NCBI GenBank assembly: GCA_041569895.1
Contig: JBFFXF010000017.1
Coordinates: forward strand, 1-45,864
Reading direction: 5' to 3'
Origin: JBFFXF01 sp041569895
Lineage (GTDB): Bacteria > Planctomycetota > UBA8108 > JACQVS01
Length of the DNA: 45,864 nucleotides
Both the position numbers and the translations under genes were made by a program. The notes beneath the pieces were generated by a model. The model ran no database searches, was not told the DNA's origin, and saw nothing but the letters and a program-made list of their open reading frames with translations. How positions within the stretch are numbered: position 1 is the stretch's first letter; every line of letters begins with the position of its first letter. Of this stretch, positions 1 to 10,000 are shown one piece after another.

Positions 1-1632
1 ATCGCCGGCGTCAGGATCGCCCTCGAAAAACACTTCGAGTCGCGCAGGACACTCGGCGGATTCGAGACGCCTGTCACGCGGGACGACGGGTCGTTCGCGT
101 TTCATCGCGTGGCTCCGGGCGAGTACGTCCTCCGCCCGTACTCGGACGTGCACGTCCCGAGGACGTTCCCGCTCGCAATGCCCGAGACGGGCGATGTCGT
201 CGACCTCGAGCTCCGGCTCCCGCGTCGCTCCGGCGGCTTCATCGCCGGGCACGTCGTCGACGACACCGGCGCTCGCGCGCCGGGAGTGACCGTCGTCGCG
301 TGGCGCAGGGGCCGGCTGCTCGCCAGAACGCGGAGCGCCGAGGACGGGACCTTTCGTCTCGAGGGGCTCGAGGCTCCGGGAGGCTACACGATCTCGGCCC
401 ATTCGGGCGACGCGTGGGGACGGCGCGTCAAGGAGGTCGAGCTCTACACCGCGGACCTGGCGCTCACCGTGCTGCGCCGCGGGCGCATCGTCGGGCGCGT
501 CGTCGATGCGGAGACCGGAGACCCGATCGACCACTTCGAGATCCGCACGGCCTTCGAGCGTCCCGACGGCAATCGTTTTCACCGCACCTGGTCTCCGTTC
601 TCGAGCGAGTCGGGGCTCTTCGTCATCGAGCGCGCCGAGCCCGACCCGGTGCGCGTCGAGCTCCACGTGCGGTCGGAGGGCTATGTCTCGGCGAAGTCGC
701 CGCTGGTGAGCGCGCGGCCGGGCGGTGAGAGCGAGCTCGTGGAGATCCAGCTCGAACGCGGCGCATCGTTGCGCGGGGCCGTCGTCGAGACCGACACGCG
801 CGAGCCGATCGCCGGCGTCCGCATCCGCTGTCACCGTCGCGAGGCGTTCGCGCCGTACCTCGTCGATCCCGCCCGCGAGTCATGGACCGGAGAGGACATG
901 TGGAAACCGACGATGTCCCACGACGACGGTCGCTTCGAGGTCACCGGCTTCGAGTCCGGCGAGACCGTGCACCTGGTCGCCTGGAAGGACGGCTACGGGA
1001 CCGTCACGCGACGCGACATCGAGGTGGCGGCGAGTGGCGCGACCATCGAGATCGCGCTGCCGCGCGAGGCGACCCTCGTCGTCGACGCGAGGTTCACGCC
1101 GCGGCCGGGCGAGTTCCACGTCGTGACCGCCCTGCACCGTGAGGAGCGCCCGTGGCCCGCCGCGTTCCGTCTCTCGCGCAGCGCGCCAGGGCCGGGGGCG
1201 GTCGAGCTCGCCGGTCTGCCGCCGGGGCGCTTCCGGCTGATCGTGTCGCGACACACGAGGCGAGGCGGGGGCACGAGCGCCGTTCTCCTCGGGGAGGAGC
1301 ACGTGCGCCTCGCGGCCGGCGAGCGTCGCAAGATCGTCGTCGACGCCGACGAGCTGGAACGGCGATTCGCCTCGGTCTCGGGAACCGTCACCGGGGCCGT
1401 GGACCCGACTCGCGTCATCGTCAACGTGTTCTCGAAGCGCGACGGGGAGGAGAGCTACACGCCCGGCAACGTCACGTGCGAGGCGGACGGCCGGTTCTAC
1501 CTCGCGGGGCTCCCCGCAGGCGAGTACGTCCTCGTCTTCGTGGACACCGCGGCGTCGCCACGCGTCGAGCGGCGCGTGCCGCTCACCGTCGCCAATCGAC
1601 AGCGCCGGGAGATCGCCGTCGCGTTCGAATGA
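1..1632 (+). CDS. Carboxypeptidase-regulatory-like repeat protein, 5' end outside window
   Basis: The reading frame is open from base 1, so this is the C-terminal 543 residues of a longer protein. It consists of about six consecutive beta-sandwich repeats of the carboxypeptidase-D regulatory-like type. Each opens with a G-x-V-x-D strand (AGHVVDDTG, VGRVVDAETG, RGAVVETDT, SGTVTG) and closes with a D-G-x-F...L-x-x-G-x-Y/F strand (DDGSFAFHRVAPGEYVL, DGTFRLEGLE, DGRFEVTGFE, DGRFYLAGLPAGEYVL). The fifth repeat is degenerate. There is no enzymatic domain in the visible part. Such repeats are normally extracellular or periplasmic adhesion or scaffold modules, and the missing N-terminus may carry a signal peptide or a sigma-factor-like or protease domain. 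The family assignment is firm; the function is unknown. Confidence 0.8.
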   Translation: MAGVRIALEKHFESRRTLGGFETPVTRDDGSFAFHRVAPGEYVLRPYSDVHVPRTFPLAMPETGDVVDLELRLPRRSGGFIAGHVVDDTGARAPGVTVVAWRRGRLLARTRSAEDGTFRLEGLEAPGGYTISAHSGDAWGRRVKEVELYTADLALTVLRRGRIVGRVVDAETGDPIDHFEIRTAFERPDGNRFHRTWSPFSSESGLFVIERAEPDPVRVELHVRSEGYVSAKSPLVSARPGGESELVEIQLERGASLRGAVVETDTREPIAGVRIRCHRREAFAPYLVDPARESWTGEDMWKPTMSHDDGRFEVTGFESGETVHLVAWKDGYGTVTRRDIEVAASGATIEIALPREATLVVDARFTPRPGEFHVVTALHREERPWPAAFRLSRSAPGPGAVELAGLPPGRFRLIVSRHTRRGGGTSAVLLGEEHVRLAAGERRKIVVDADELERRFASVSGTVTGAVDPTRVIVNVFSKRDGEESYTPGNVTCEADGRFYLAGLPAGEYVLVFVDTAASPRVERRVPLTVANRQRREIAVAFE

Positions 1633-1662
1633 TGCGCCTCCGGCGGCGAGCGCGCGCAATCG

Positions 1663-3615
1663 TCACGGCGAGTAGTAGTTGTGGCACTGCTTCAGCCGGC
1701 GGTAGTTTCGTTTCTCCCACAGGCGGGCGGCGTGTGGCCGCGGGTTGGGGTCGAAGTTCTGGTAGATGCGAAGCTCGTTTCCCGCGAGCACGACGATCTC
1801 CTCGCGCCAGTCGCCGCTGACGTCCGCGACGTAGAGTCTGTCGGCGCGATCGCGGAATCGCTCGACGAACCGCCCGCTCAGCGGCTCGAAGACGCAGACG
1901 TCGCCGCTGCGGTGCCTCTCCTTCGCGCACGCGAGCTGCGTCGTCGCCCCCGTCCAGTCGATGGTGTGGATGACCTCGACGCCGCGCGACGTCCAGTCCT
2001 CCGGCGCGACGTCGTCCATCGCGTACTCGAAGACGACCGTGCCGCGCGAGTCGAACACGAACGGCTTCTGGTGCTCTGCGTATCGCGACCGACACCAGAT
2101 GAAGAGCTCGTCGGAGCCCTCGCGGAAGCGTCCGACGGCGGCGTTCTGCGGCTCCTGCGCGCGAAGGTCGCTGCGCCAGATCGGACCGCCGGCGCCGAGA
2201 AGCTGCACGGCGTTCGATCCCTCCTCGAGGAGCACGACCTCGAGACCCGGGAGGTCGGGGCGCACGTCGGCGGCGACGACGCAGTCGATGTGGCCGCGGA
2301 ACTCGGCTGCACGGGCCGCCATCTCGCCCGCCGGTGAGAGGATGATCGCCCCGAGCACCTCGTCGCGGCCATCGCCATCGAGATCCGCGATGCGGGCGCC
2401 GTTGTGCGCGCAGGAGACGAATAGATCGGTGGCCCAGAGCGGCTCTCCTCCCGCGATGAGCTCGTCGAACGCGTACGCCGCGAGGTATCGTCCGACGCGG
2501 TAGCCATTGCGATTCGTCGCCTGCAGCAGGATGTCCGCGTCGCCGCCACGGCCACGGAAGTCGGCGACCATCGCCAGCTCCCAGCGTTCCGCGCCCGCCG
2601 GAACGGGTGGCCGAGCGGTCGCCTGCTCCTTGCCGCTCCTGCCGTCGACGATGCGCAGGACGCCGTCGCGCGTCAGATACACGACCTCGCACTGCCCGTC
2701 CTCGTCGACGTCCCCGGCGGCGACTCCCGGACCGTGGTGTCCCGGCAGACCGCGGCTCTCGCTCTGGCCGTCGACGATGACGTCGGTCCTCTGGACCCAG
2801 AGCTCTGCGCCGCCGCTGTCGTACGCGGCGACGTGTCCGCGACACGTCACGAGAAAGTCGGGGCGTCCATCGCCCGTGAGGTCGGCGGCGACGATGCCGC
2901 CGGCGGAATCCTCGGCGTCTCGCGGGCCGGGGATCGCCAGGCGAATCCGTCTCGGCCCGAGGTGCGGGCGCACGAGCCGCGCCCACAGCTCGTAGCCGTC
3001 ATCATCGAGGTGCAGTCCGTCGTCGGCGAAGAACCGCCGGTCCGGCTCGCCATCGGCGCCGATCATCGGCGCGTCGACGTCGACGTACTTCAATCGCGGA
3101 TCGCTCCGGCAGAGCTCGCGGATGCGCCGGTTGGCGTCCCGCATGCGATCCACGAGGCTCCAGCGCCGGATGCTCGGCTTGATGGCGATGAACGTGATGC
3201 CGGCCGAGGGCAGCGCCGCGTGAACGCCCCTGACGAAGGCGCGGAAGTCGGCGACGACGGTCTCCGGCGTCTTTCCCGCGGCGACGTCGTTGTCGCCGGC
3301 GTAGAGCACGATCTCGCGAGGCCGGTGCGGCAGCACGATGCGATCGAGGAAGTGAGTGCAGTCGGCGATGTGCGAGCCCCCGAAGCCGCGGTTGACGGTG
3401 TCGAGCCCGGGGAACCAGCGCTCGAGATCCCACCGGCGGATGCTCGAGGACCCGACGAAGAGGATGGCGCCGGCCGGCGGCGGACGCTCCCGATCGCGCT
3501 CCTCGAACTTCCGGATGGCGGCCTCCCAGCGGGCCGGGCCCTTGTCGTCGTCCCCGGCGATCGCGAGCTGCGCGACGAGCGCAAGCGCGGCCGTACGCAA
3601 GGCGATACTCGGCAA
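1663..3615 (-). CDS. Secreted SGNH/GDSL hydrolase with C-terminal FG-GAP/VCBS repeats
   Basis: The N-terminal third is an SGNH-fold esterase or lipase domain. Block I is GSSSIRRW (nucleophile Ser), block II is RGFGG, block III is GDND and block V is DGLHLDDDGY (catalytic Asp/His). The rest is a series of FG-GAP-type calcium-loop repeats (DLTGDGRPD, DVDEDGQCE, DLDGDGRDE, DVSGDWREE), a seven-bladed-propeller pattern. The last repeat and the end resemble the tail of family-11 rhamnogalacturonan lyases, so a carbohydrate-ester substrate is plausible but inferred. A TTG at 3615 is preferred as start: CGGAGG lies 6 nt upstream and it leaves a clean signal peptide (LRTAALALVAQLAIA). A GTG at 3648 would add 11 residues but has no correctly spaced ribosome site. 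It is convergent with the gene ending at 1632. Confidence 0.85.
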   Translation of the reverse strand: MPSIALRTAALALVAQLAIAGDDDKGPARWEAAIRKFEERDRERPPPAGAILFVGSSSIRRWDLERWFPGLDTVNRGFGGSHIADCTHFLDRIVLPHRPREIVLYAGDNDVAAGKTPETVVADFRAFVRGVHAALPSAGITFIAIKPSIRRWSLVDRMRDANRRIRELCRSDPRLKYVDVDAPMIGADGEPDRRFFADDGLHLDDDGYELWARLVRPHLGPRRIRLAIPGPRDAEDSAGGIVAADLTGDGRPDFLVTCRGHVAAYDSGGAELWVQRTDVIVDGQSESRGLPGHHGPGVAAGDVDEDGQCEVVYLTRDGVLRIVDGRSGKEQATARPPVPAGAERWELAMVADFRGRGGDADILLQATNRNGYRVGRYLAAYAFDELIAGGEPLWATDLFVSCAHNGARIADLDGDGRDEVLGAIILSPAGEMAARAAEFRGHIDCVVAADVRPDLPGLEVVLLEEGSNAVQLLGAGGPIWRSDLRAQEPQNAAVGRFREGSDELFIWCRSRYAEHQKPFVFDSRGTVVFEYAMDDVAPEDWTSRGVEVIHTIDWTGATTQLACAKERHRSGDVCVFEPLSGRFVERFRDRADRLYVADVSGDWREEIVVLAGNELRIYQNFDPNPRPHAARLWEKRNYRRLKQCHNYYSP

Positions 3616-3829
3616 GAGATTCCTCCGTGGCGACTTGTGACGGCGCACCCTTTCACGGCGTCCGTTTATCTTACGCAGGCGTCACACACGCATCGCGCGA
3701 TTTTTCTCGTGAACCCCGCTTCACTTGACGCGCGGACGTTCCGATAGAGTAACTGGAGAGGACGAGCGGCTCGCTCCCGGAAGCGCGCCCGACGCGGCGC
3801 GACCTCCCGACCATTCCACGGAGAACGAA

Positions 3830-4579
3830 TTGGACCAATCAAGGGAAATCGTTCGAGAGTCGAGGCTATTCGCCTCCGAGCATCGCGGACGAAGCTGGTG
3901 GAGCCTGATCTCGACTCTCGCCGCGTTCATCGCCGCGATCGCCGTGGCGTGCCTCGACATCTCGTGGCTGATTCGTGTGCCCGCGAGCGTCCTGGCGGCG
4001 CTGCTGCACGTGAGGCTGTTCACGATCTATCACGACTACCAGCACGGCGCCATCCTGCGAGGCTCGCGGATCGCCGATCTCTTCTTCAGCTTCTACGGCC
4101 TCGTGGCGCTCGCGCCGGCGAGCATGTGGAAGCACACACACGACCACCACCACGGGAACAACTGCCGCCGGTTCGGCATCGACACCATCGGCACGTTCCC
4201 GGTGATGACGGTCGATGGCCTCCGCGAGGCGCCGTTCCGCCACCGCCTCTTCTGGCCGAGCGAGGAATGGGACTTCGCCTTCGCCGCGCTGCGGTCCTCG
4301 AGCTTCATCCGCGCCAATCCCCTGATGCACTGGTTCACGGGCAACATCGGCTACCACCACGTGCACCACCTGAACTCCCGCATCCCCTTCTACCGGCTGC
4401 CGGAGGCGATGGCCGCGATCGAGGGACTTCAGTCGCCGGGAACCACGTCGCTGAGCCCGAAGGACATCGTGCGCTGCCTGCGGCTCCACCTCTGGGATCC
4501 GGATCAGGACCGCTTCGTGAGCTTCCGCGAGGCGCGTCGCATCTGGAAGACACGGTCGGCCAGCGCCAGCGCGGCGTGA
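3830..4579 (+). CDS. Compact membrane fatty acid desaturase (acyl-lipid type)
   Basis: All three histidine boxes of integral-membrane di-iron desaturases are present: HDYQH, HTHDHHH and, after NIGY, HHVHH. The C-terminal LWDPDQDRFVSF matches the tail of Bacillus Des-type enzymes. The family introduces double bonds into membrane acyl chains to adjust fluidity. The protein is about 250 residues against about 350 for the family. Compared from memory with Des, the roughly 90 residues between the second His box (after TVDGLREAPFRHR) and EEWDF are missing, which removes one transmembrane hairpin. Membrane segments remain at about residues 20-65 and near IADLFFSFYGLVALAP. A TTG at 3830 is preferred as start because CGGAG lies 6 nt upstream. 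An in-frame TTG at 3725 would add 35 low-complexity residues and coincides with a possible -35 box (TTGACG). Confidence 0.85.
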   Translation: MDQSREIVRESRLFASEHRGRSWWSLISTLAAFIAAIAVACLDISWLIRVPASVLAALLHVRLFTIYHDYQHGAILRGSRIADLFFSFYGLVALAPASMWKHTHDHHHGNNCRRFGIDTIGTFPVMTVDGLREAPFRHRLFWPSEEWDFAFAALRSSSFIRANPLMHWFTGNIGYHHVHHLNSRIPFYRLPEAMAAIEGLQSPGTTSLSPKDIVRCLRLHLWDPDQDRFVSFREARRIWKTRSASASAA

Positions 4580-4853
4580 GTCGAGCGCACCCGCCTGCCG
4601 GACCGACACGCCGGGTTCGGACAGCGTGCGCCGCCAGCGCTCGCCGCTTGCCCACGAGGGTTGACCGATAACGTCCACCCCTCCGTGGTTCTCGCGCCGG
4701 GGCTTTACCGGCCCCTCGTTCGCCCCCCGTCGCACGCCCCTGTATCCTCGATACGGTGGCCTCTCCACGGGGGCGAGCGCGCTGCCGTTCGCGGCGCGAG
4801 TGAGAGACGGGCCACGACGATCCTCCCGACCCGTCGCCCGCGACTCGTACGGC

Positions 4854-6728
4854 ATGGAACACGGAGTCGATTTCTATCCGCTGCTGATCGTCACGGCGCT
4901 CGCCGTGCTGGTGCCGCTCCTCGTCCACCGCCTGAAGTTCATCGTCATGCCGATCGTCGTCGGCGAGATCATCGCCGGCGTCATCGTCGGTCAGAGCGGC
5001 CTCAACCTCATCACCGGCGATAACCCATACCTGGCGTTCCTGAAGGATTTCGGCTTCAGTTATCTGATGTTCCTCTCGGGGCTCGAGGTCGACTTCGATC
5101 TCCTGCTTCGCAAGAGCGGGCGCCGCGGCGCTCGCGGACCGGGGGCGGAGACCAGTCCGATGAGGCCGGCGCTCTGGTCGCTCCTCGTCACCGTGCTCTG
5201 CTCGCTCGGGTTCTCGTACTACCTCGTCGAGCGCGGCTACGCCCAGAATGTGCTCATCATGGCGCTCGTCCTCTCGACGACGTCGCTCGGCGTGGTGATG
5301 CCGGTCCTCAAGGAGCACGGCGTCATCCGCAAGCCGCTCGGGCAGCATATCCTCGTGACGTCGATCGTCGCCGACTTCGCCACCGTCTTCCTGATCAGCG
5401 CCTACGTGATCCTCTTCACCGAGGGGCTGACCTTCGATGTGCTCCTCGTTCTCCTGCTGCTCGCCGCCACGTTCCTCGTCTACCGCGTGGCGCGTGCGAC
5501 GCGACGCCATCTGCCACTCGAGCGGCTGGTCGACGAGCTGTCGCACGCCACGGGCCAGCTCGACACGCGCGGGGCCCTCGCGCTCGCCGTCGTCTTCATC
5601 GCGCTGGCGCAGGGGATCGGGGCCGAGGCGATGCTCGGGGCGTTCCTCGCGGGCGCCATCGTCTCGCTGCTCTCCGACCGGGAGAGCTCGACGCTGCAGC
5701 TCAAGCTGAACGCCATGGGCTACGGCTTCTTCATACCGGTCTTCTTCATCATGGTCGGCGTCCAGTTCAACCTTCCGGCTCTGTTCGGGACGCCCGGCCA
5801 GTTCCTGCTGGTCCCGGCGCTCCTCGGGGCGGCGTACGTCGTCAAGCTCGCGGCCGCTCTCGTCTACCGCCGCTACTTCTCCTGGCGCGAGGTGCTCGGC
5901 ATCGGCGTGCTGACGTCGTCACGCCTCAGCCTGATCATCGCGATCGCGGCGGTCGGCGTCGAGATCGGCGCCATCGAGGAGGCGACCAACTCGGCGGTCG
6001 TGCTGGTCTCGATCCTGACGGTGGTGATATCGCCGACGCTCTTCAACCGACTGGTCGAGCGCGTCCACGACAGGCGGTCGGGGGTCGTGCTGGTCGGCTC
6101 CTTCCCCCCGGTGACGCTCGTCGCCCAGCAGCTGCGGTCGCACGGCGAGGAGGTGAAGATCCTCACGGGCAACGAGAGGCTCTACTGCGAGGCCGCGAAG
6201 CAGGGGCTGGATCTCGTCCTCGTCGAGCAACGGGATTTCAGGGAAGCGATGGCGGCGCACGGGGTCGACCGCGCGAGGGCGCTGGTGTCGTTCCTCGAGA
6301 AGGAGTCCGAGGTGCTGGAGGTGACGGCGCTCGCCCGGGACTCGTTCGGCGTCGAGAACGTCGTCGCCGTGGTCCAGGATCACGACCTCGCCGAGCGCCT
6401 GAAGCGAGACGGCATCCAGGTCGTCGAGCCCGGCCTCTCGCTGGTGACTGTCATCGAGGCGATGGTCCATCACCCGCACGCGTTCTCGGTGCTGACCCAG
6501 AGCGACCTGGGTCACACGGTCGAGGTCGTCCGGCTGCAGAACGCCGGGCTCGCCGGCAACTCGCTCCGCGGACTGTCACTGCCGGGCGACGCGCTCGTGC
6601 TCGTCGTCGCCCGCGACGGCGAGGTCATCGTGCCGCGCGGCGAGACCCGATTGCGGCACGGCGACCTCGTGACCGTCGTCGGCTCGAAGGAGTCCGTCCA
6701 GGAGGCCGTCGGTCACATCGGCGCGTGA
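4854..6728 (+). CDS. CPA2-family cation:proton antiporter with C-terminal TrkA-N/TrkA-C (RCK) module
   Basis: This inner-membrane protein of 624 residues resembles KefB/KefC-type monovalent cation/H+ antiporters. About 12 hydrophobic segments cover residues 1-400, including the family-typical FLSGLEVDFDLLL and the ALAVVFIALAQGIGAEAMLGAFLAGA core helix. A cytosolic regulatory part follows: a TrkA-N-like domain (about 415-540) and a TrkA-C domain (about 545-624, ending near RHGDLVTVVGSKESV). The first beta-strand of the TrkA-N domain reads VVLVGSFPPV, so the GxGxxG dinucleotide loop is absent and NAD(H) binding is doubtful. ATG 4854 is chosen because the protein then begins directly before the first helix. 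A GTG at 4800 is in frame but adds only basic residues. In 4580-4853 I see no gene, only a TATCCTCG box at 4743-4750. Confidence 0.9.
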   Translation: MEHGVDFYPLLIVTALAVLVPLLVHRLKFIVMPIVVGEIIAGVIVGQSGLNLITGDNPYLAFLKDFGFSYLMFLSGLEVDFDLLLRKSGRRGARGPGAETSPMRPALWSLLVTVLCSLGFSYYLVERGYAQNVLIMALVLSTTSLGVVMPVLKEHGVIRKPLGQHILVTSIVADFATVFLISAYVILFTEGLTFDVLLVLLLLAATFLVYRVARATRRHLPLERLVDELSHATGQLDTRGALALAVVFIALAQGIGAEAMLGAFLAGAIVSLLSDRESSTLQLKLNAMGYGFFIPVFFIMVGVQFNLPALFGTPGQFLLVPALLGAAYVVKLAAALVYRRYFSWREVLGIGVLTSSRLSLIIAIAAVGVEIGAIEEATNSAVVLVSILTVVISPTLFNRLVERVHDRRSGVVLVGSFPPVTLVAQQLRSHGEEVKILTGNERLYCEAAKQGLDLVLVEQRDFREAMAAHGVDRARALVSFLEKESEVLEVTALARDSFGVENVVAVVQDHDLAERLKRDGIQVVEPGLSLVTVIEAMVHHPHAFSVLTQSDLGHTVEVVRLQNAGLAGNSLRGLSLPGDALVLVVARDGEVIVPRGETRLRHGDLVTVVGSKESVQEAVGHIGA

Positions 6729-6770
6729 CGGCGTCGTCCGGCCTGTGTCGCCGCCACCGTTTCCCGGTCG

Positions 6771-7044
6771 TCACCGGGTGCACCTCGCGGCGTTCGACTC
6801 GCAGGGAGGTCCCGCGCCGTCAACGCTGCCGCAGTCGGGAAACGGCGCGGCCGGCGGCAGGCCGGCGGCGAACAGGAACTCGAGCGCCGCGATCGGATCC
6901 GTGATGGTAATCGTCCCGTCGGCGTCAACGTCGAGCGCCGCGAGACACGGCGGCGTGGACGCGCCCAGAAAGAGCCACCTCAGCGCGCAGACGGCGTCAG
7001 AAACGTCGAGCGTCCCGTCGTCGTTGCAGTCCGCCCGGATGAAC
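6771..7044 (-). pseudogene. Out-of-frame dockerin-like C-terminal domain of the 6997-10188 cytochrome
   Basis: After the A11 tract, the minus strand read one frame over continues with FIRADCNDDGTLDVSDAV and then DVDADGTITITDPI, ending in a Cys-rich tail and TGA at 6771-6773. These are two EF-hand-like DxxxDG...(S/T)D motifs, each followed by an L-x-x-L/F-F helix, the same architecture as the end of the CotH protein at 30278-35296. One A fewer (10 instead of 11) would join the two frames as GEKKKFIRAD. The segment fills the otherwise empty gap to the neighbouring gene ending at 6728. It is therefore a real domain cut off by an assembly indel, a genuine mutation or a slippage site. Confidence 0.8.
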
Positions 7045-10000
7045 TTTTTTTTTTTCGCCTGCGGGCACGCGGTAGGTGATGGACAGGACGGGGCCGTGCC
7101 GGCCGAGCTCGTGCTCCGCCCGCTCGAAACGCAGCGACGATTGCTTGCGAAGCCGCACGGTGTAGCCGTGGTCGACCTGCGGGTTGTCGAACCAGAACCG
7201 GAACGCCTCCGTCACACGAACGCCGGCGAGCTCCGTGCGCTCGTTGATCGCGTCGAGCACGACCCGCGCATCGACCGCCGCGGCGAGGTCGAAGCTCCCG
7301 CCGTAGTCCGAGAGCTGCCCGCCGGTGCCGCCCAGCCGGCCGGCGCCTGCCTGGTTCCACTGGCCCGACGGGTGTGAGTGGGCGCGCCACGTCGGGCCGC
7401 CCGCCGGGTTGCTGTTGAAGTCGGTTCCGGTGGCCGGGTCACTCCACGGGCGGAGGACGCGCCGGATCTCGACCTCCTGCGCGTCCCCGCGCTCGGGGAA
7501 GAGCGAGATGCTCGCGGCAAGGATATCGTCCGCCGATTCGAGGCCAGTCACGTCGCGGAAGCGTCGCGCCCAGTCGAAACGCACGAATCCGGTGTTGAAG
7601 CCGGGGCCGCCGTTGACGTTGAAGAGCCAGATCGAGTCGTGCCCCCACGTCGCGAGCCCCGGACCGATCATCGCCGCGTCGTGGACGGCGACCGAGATGT
7701 GCTCGTGTCCGGAAGCTCCCAGCGTCACCGTCAGCGTCTCGCCGATCTCGATCGGGCGGGTGTTCGCGCCGTCCGACGGATCGAGCCGGTTCGCCACGCC
7801 GCCGCTCGCGGAGTCGGCCATGTCCTCGATGCCCGCGCCGGCGATCAGCCGGTAGCGGACGCCGCCCTCGAGCTCGACGCCGAGCGTCACCCGGTCACCG
7901 TTGGCGCCGTCGCGCGTCGCGGAGGCAATCGGCACGGGTGTGCCGTCGAGCCGCTCCAGTCGCCAGTTGCCGGGGCGCTCCGCCGAGGCGCGGTCGACCG
8001 ACTCGTTGAACCAGACGACGATCGAGGTGAGCGACGCCGGCTCCGCCCGCACCATCCGCGGCGGCGACGTGTCGCGGGCGCCGCGGACCTCCCCCGCGCT
8101 CATGTTCCCGTCGATCGACAGGACGAACTCCGCGAGGTCCTCGAGCTGCCGTCCGGTCAATCCGTCCGGATGCCCGTGAGGGCGCGAGCTGCGCGCGCGT
8201 GCGACCTGGTCTCCCAGAAGACTGAGCATCGTCATGATCCCCTGGAAGTCGGCCGCGCCGGAGTACGGGCGCGTCGCGAACACGCCGACCAGCGACGGGG
8301 TGTTGACGTGCCACGCGGGCGAGCGCGCATCGAGCTCCTGTTCGTTCCTCGAGAAGATCCGATCCCCGACGTCGTGGAACTTGCGGTCGGTGAACGCGGT
8401 CTCCGGGACGTGGCACTTCGCGCAGCCCGCGTCGGCCGGGCGGGAGGCACGATCGGCGCCGAGGAAGAACGTCGCGCCGCGCACCGCTGCTTCGGAGAGC
8501 GATCCGTCGGCGCCGCGGAAAGGACTGCGCATCAGAGGCGACAGGGAGAGCACGTACTCGGCGAGCGCATCGAGGTCGGAACTGCGACCCGCGTTCGGTG
8601 GGCCGAGCTCGGGCTGGATCCCGGCGCCGAGGAAACCGGTCCCTCCCATCTGCGGCCCCTGGAAGTTGTGCTCGAAGTCCTGCACCTCATCGCGATCGCC
8701 GGAGCGGTGCAGCTGACCCCAGCCGGTGGCCGGATCGCGCGGTCCCATCGACAGGGAGAGTCCGAGGAGACTCATCGTCGCGCGATTGCCGTGGCGGCCG
8801 GGGAGGCGGTGGAAGCTCCAGAACCGCCCGTCGTGCTCGCCGTCGGGGTGGCAGGAGCCGCACGCGATCTTCTCGTTCCGCGAGATGCGCGGATCGGCGC
8901 TGGTGTGGAAGATCTTCGCGCCGCGCAGGATATCCGGGGGATACGGCTCCCCGGTCTCCGGCGTCACTGGGATCCGTCGCACCTCGATGCGCTTCTCGAG
9001 ATCGACGACCGACACGTCGCGCGAGAGCGAGTTGAGCACCCACGCGGTCGGGGACGTCGGCGATACGACAACGCCGAGCGGCCGCTCGCCGACTCCGATC
9101 TCGACCAGCGGCTCGGCGCCGGCCGGCCGTATCGCCGGAGTCTCGGCCGGCATGACGACGAGATCGTTGCTGAGCTCGTGGAGCACGTACGCGATCGCTC
9201 CATCCTTCGAGAACGCGATGTCGACCGGCCCGGCCACGCGCGCGTCCCACCCGGGCCCGACGTACGCCTGAGACTGCGGATCGTGCGTGTGGACGGCCGT
9301 GAGGATCACCTTGTCGTCGTTGGTGTCGAGGAGCCGCCGCGCCGAGAGGTCGACGTGGCGGACGCTCGACTGCACCGTCGAGTCCGGCGAGTACGAGTCC
9401 TCGGTGATGTTGTTGTACTGCGTCGGAATCCACAGCTCGTTGCGCCCGCTGGAAGCCGGGATCTGGGCCAGGTGCCCGCGGAACGTCAGGTAGCCGCCCT
9501 CGGCGATGTCGTGCGGCGACTGCAGCCGGCTCGACTGCCGCGGATCGGTCGCGAACGCCGTGAGCTTGGTCGTCACGCGCGGCGCCGAACCCGAGAAATC
9601 GATCCTCGTCAGGAAGGGATGCTCCTCCTCGGCGAAGAGGTGCGTCACCCAGACGGTGTCGCCGCCCTCGGCCCACGCCACACCGAGCGGCGAGTCCGGC
9701 AACGGATCCAGGATGCGCTCGACCTCGCGGCTCGACACGTCCAGCACGGCCACCGCGGCGGCGCGGTGCAGCGTCACCACGGCGCGCCGCTGGGAAGGCG
9801 AGATGGCGATCGAGTGCGGCCCGCTGCCCCACGGAAGCTCGATCGACTCGACGAGCGAGCCGTCGTTCCCCGAGAGCACATGAACGACGTCGGAATCGTG
9901 GCACGCGACCCACACGGTCGCCCCGTCCTCGGTGACCGCCAGACCTCGGGGCGAGTCCGGAGCCGCCGGATCGGGGAGCTCGTGCTCGACGACGTCGCCG

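Noticed and set aside
3725..3829. 35-residue N-terminal extension of the desaturase
   Set aside because: It lacks family similarity, has no ribosome site and overlaps a TTGACG box; the TTG at 3830 has a good ribosome site.
4580..4853. Possible tRNA or small RNA gene before the antiporter
   Set aside because: I found no T-loop consensus, cloverleaf or terminator, only short GC-rich inverted repeats.
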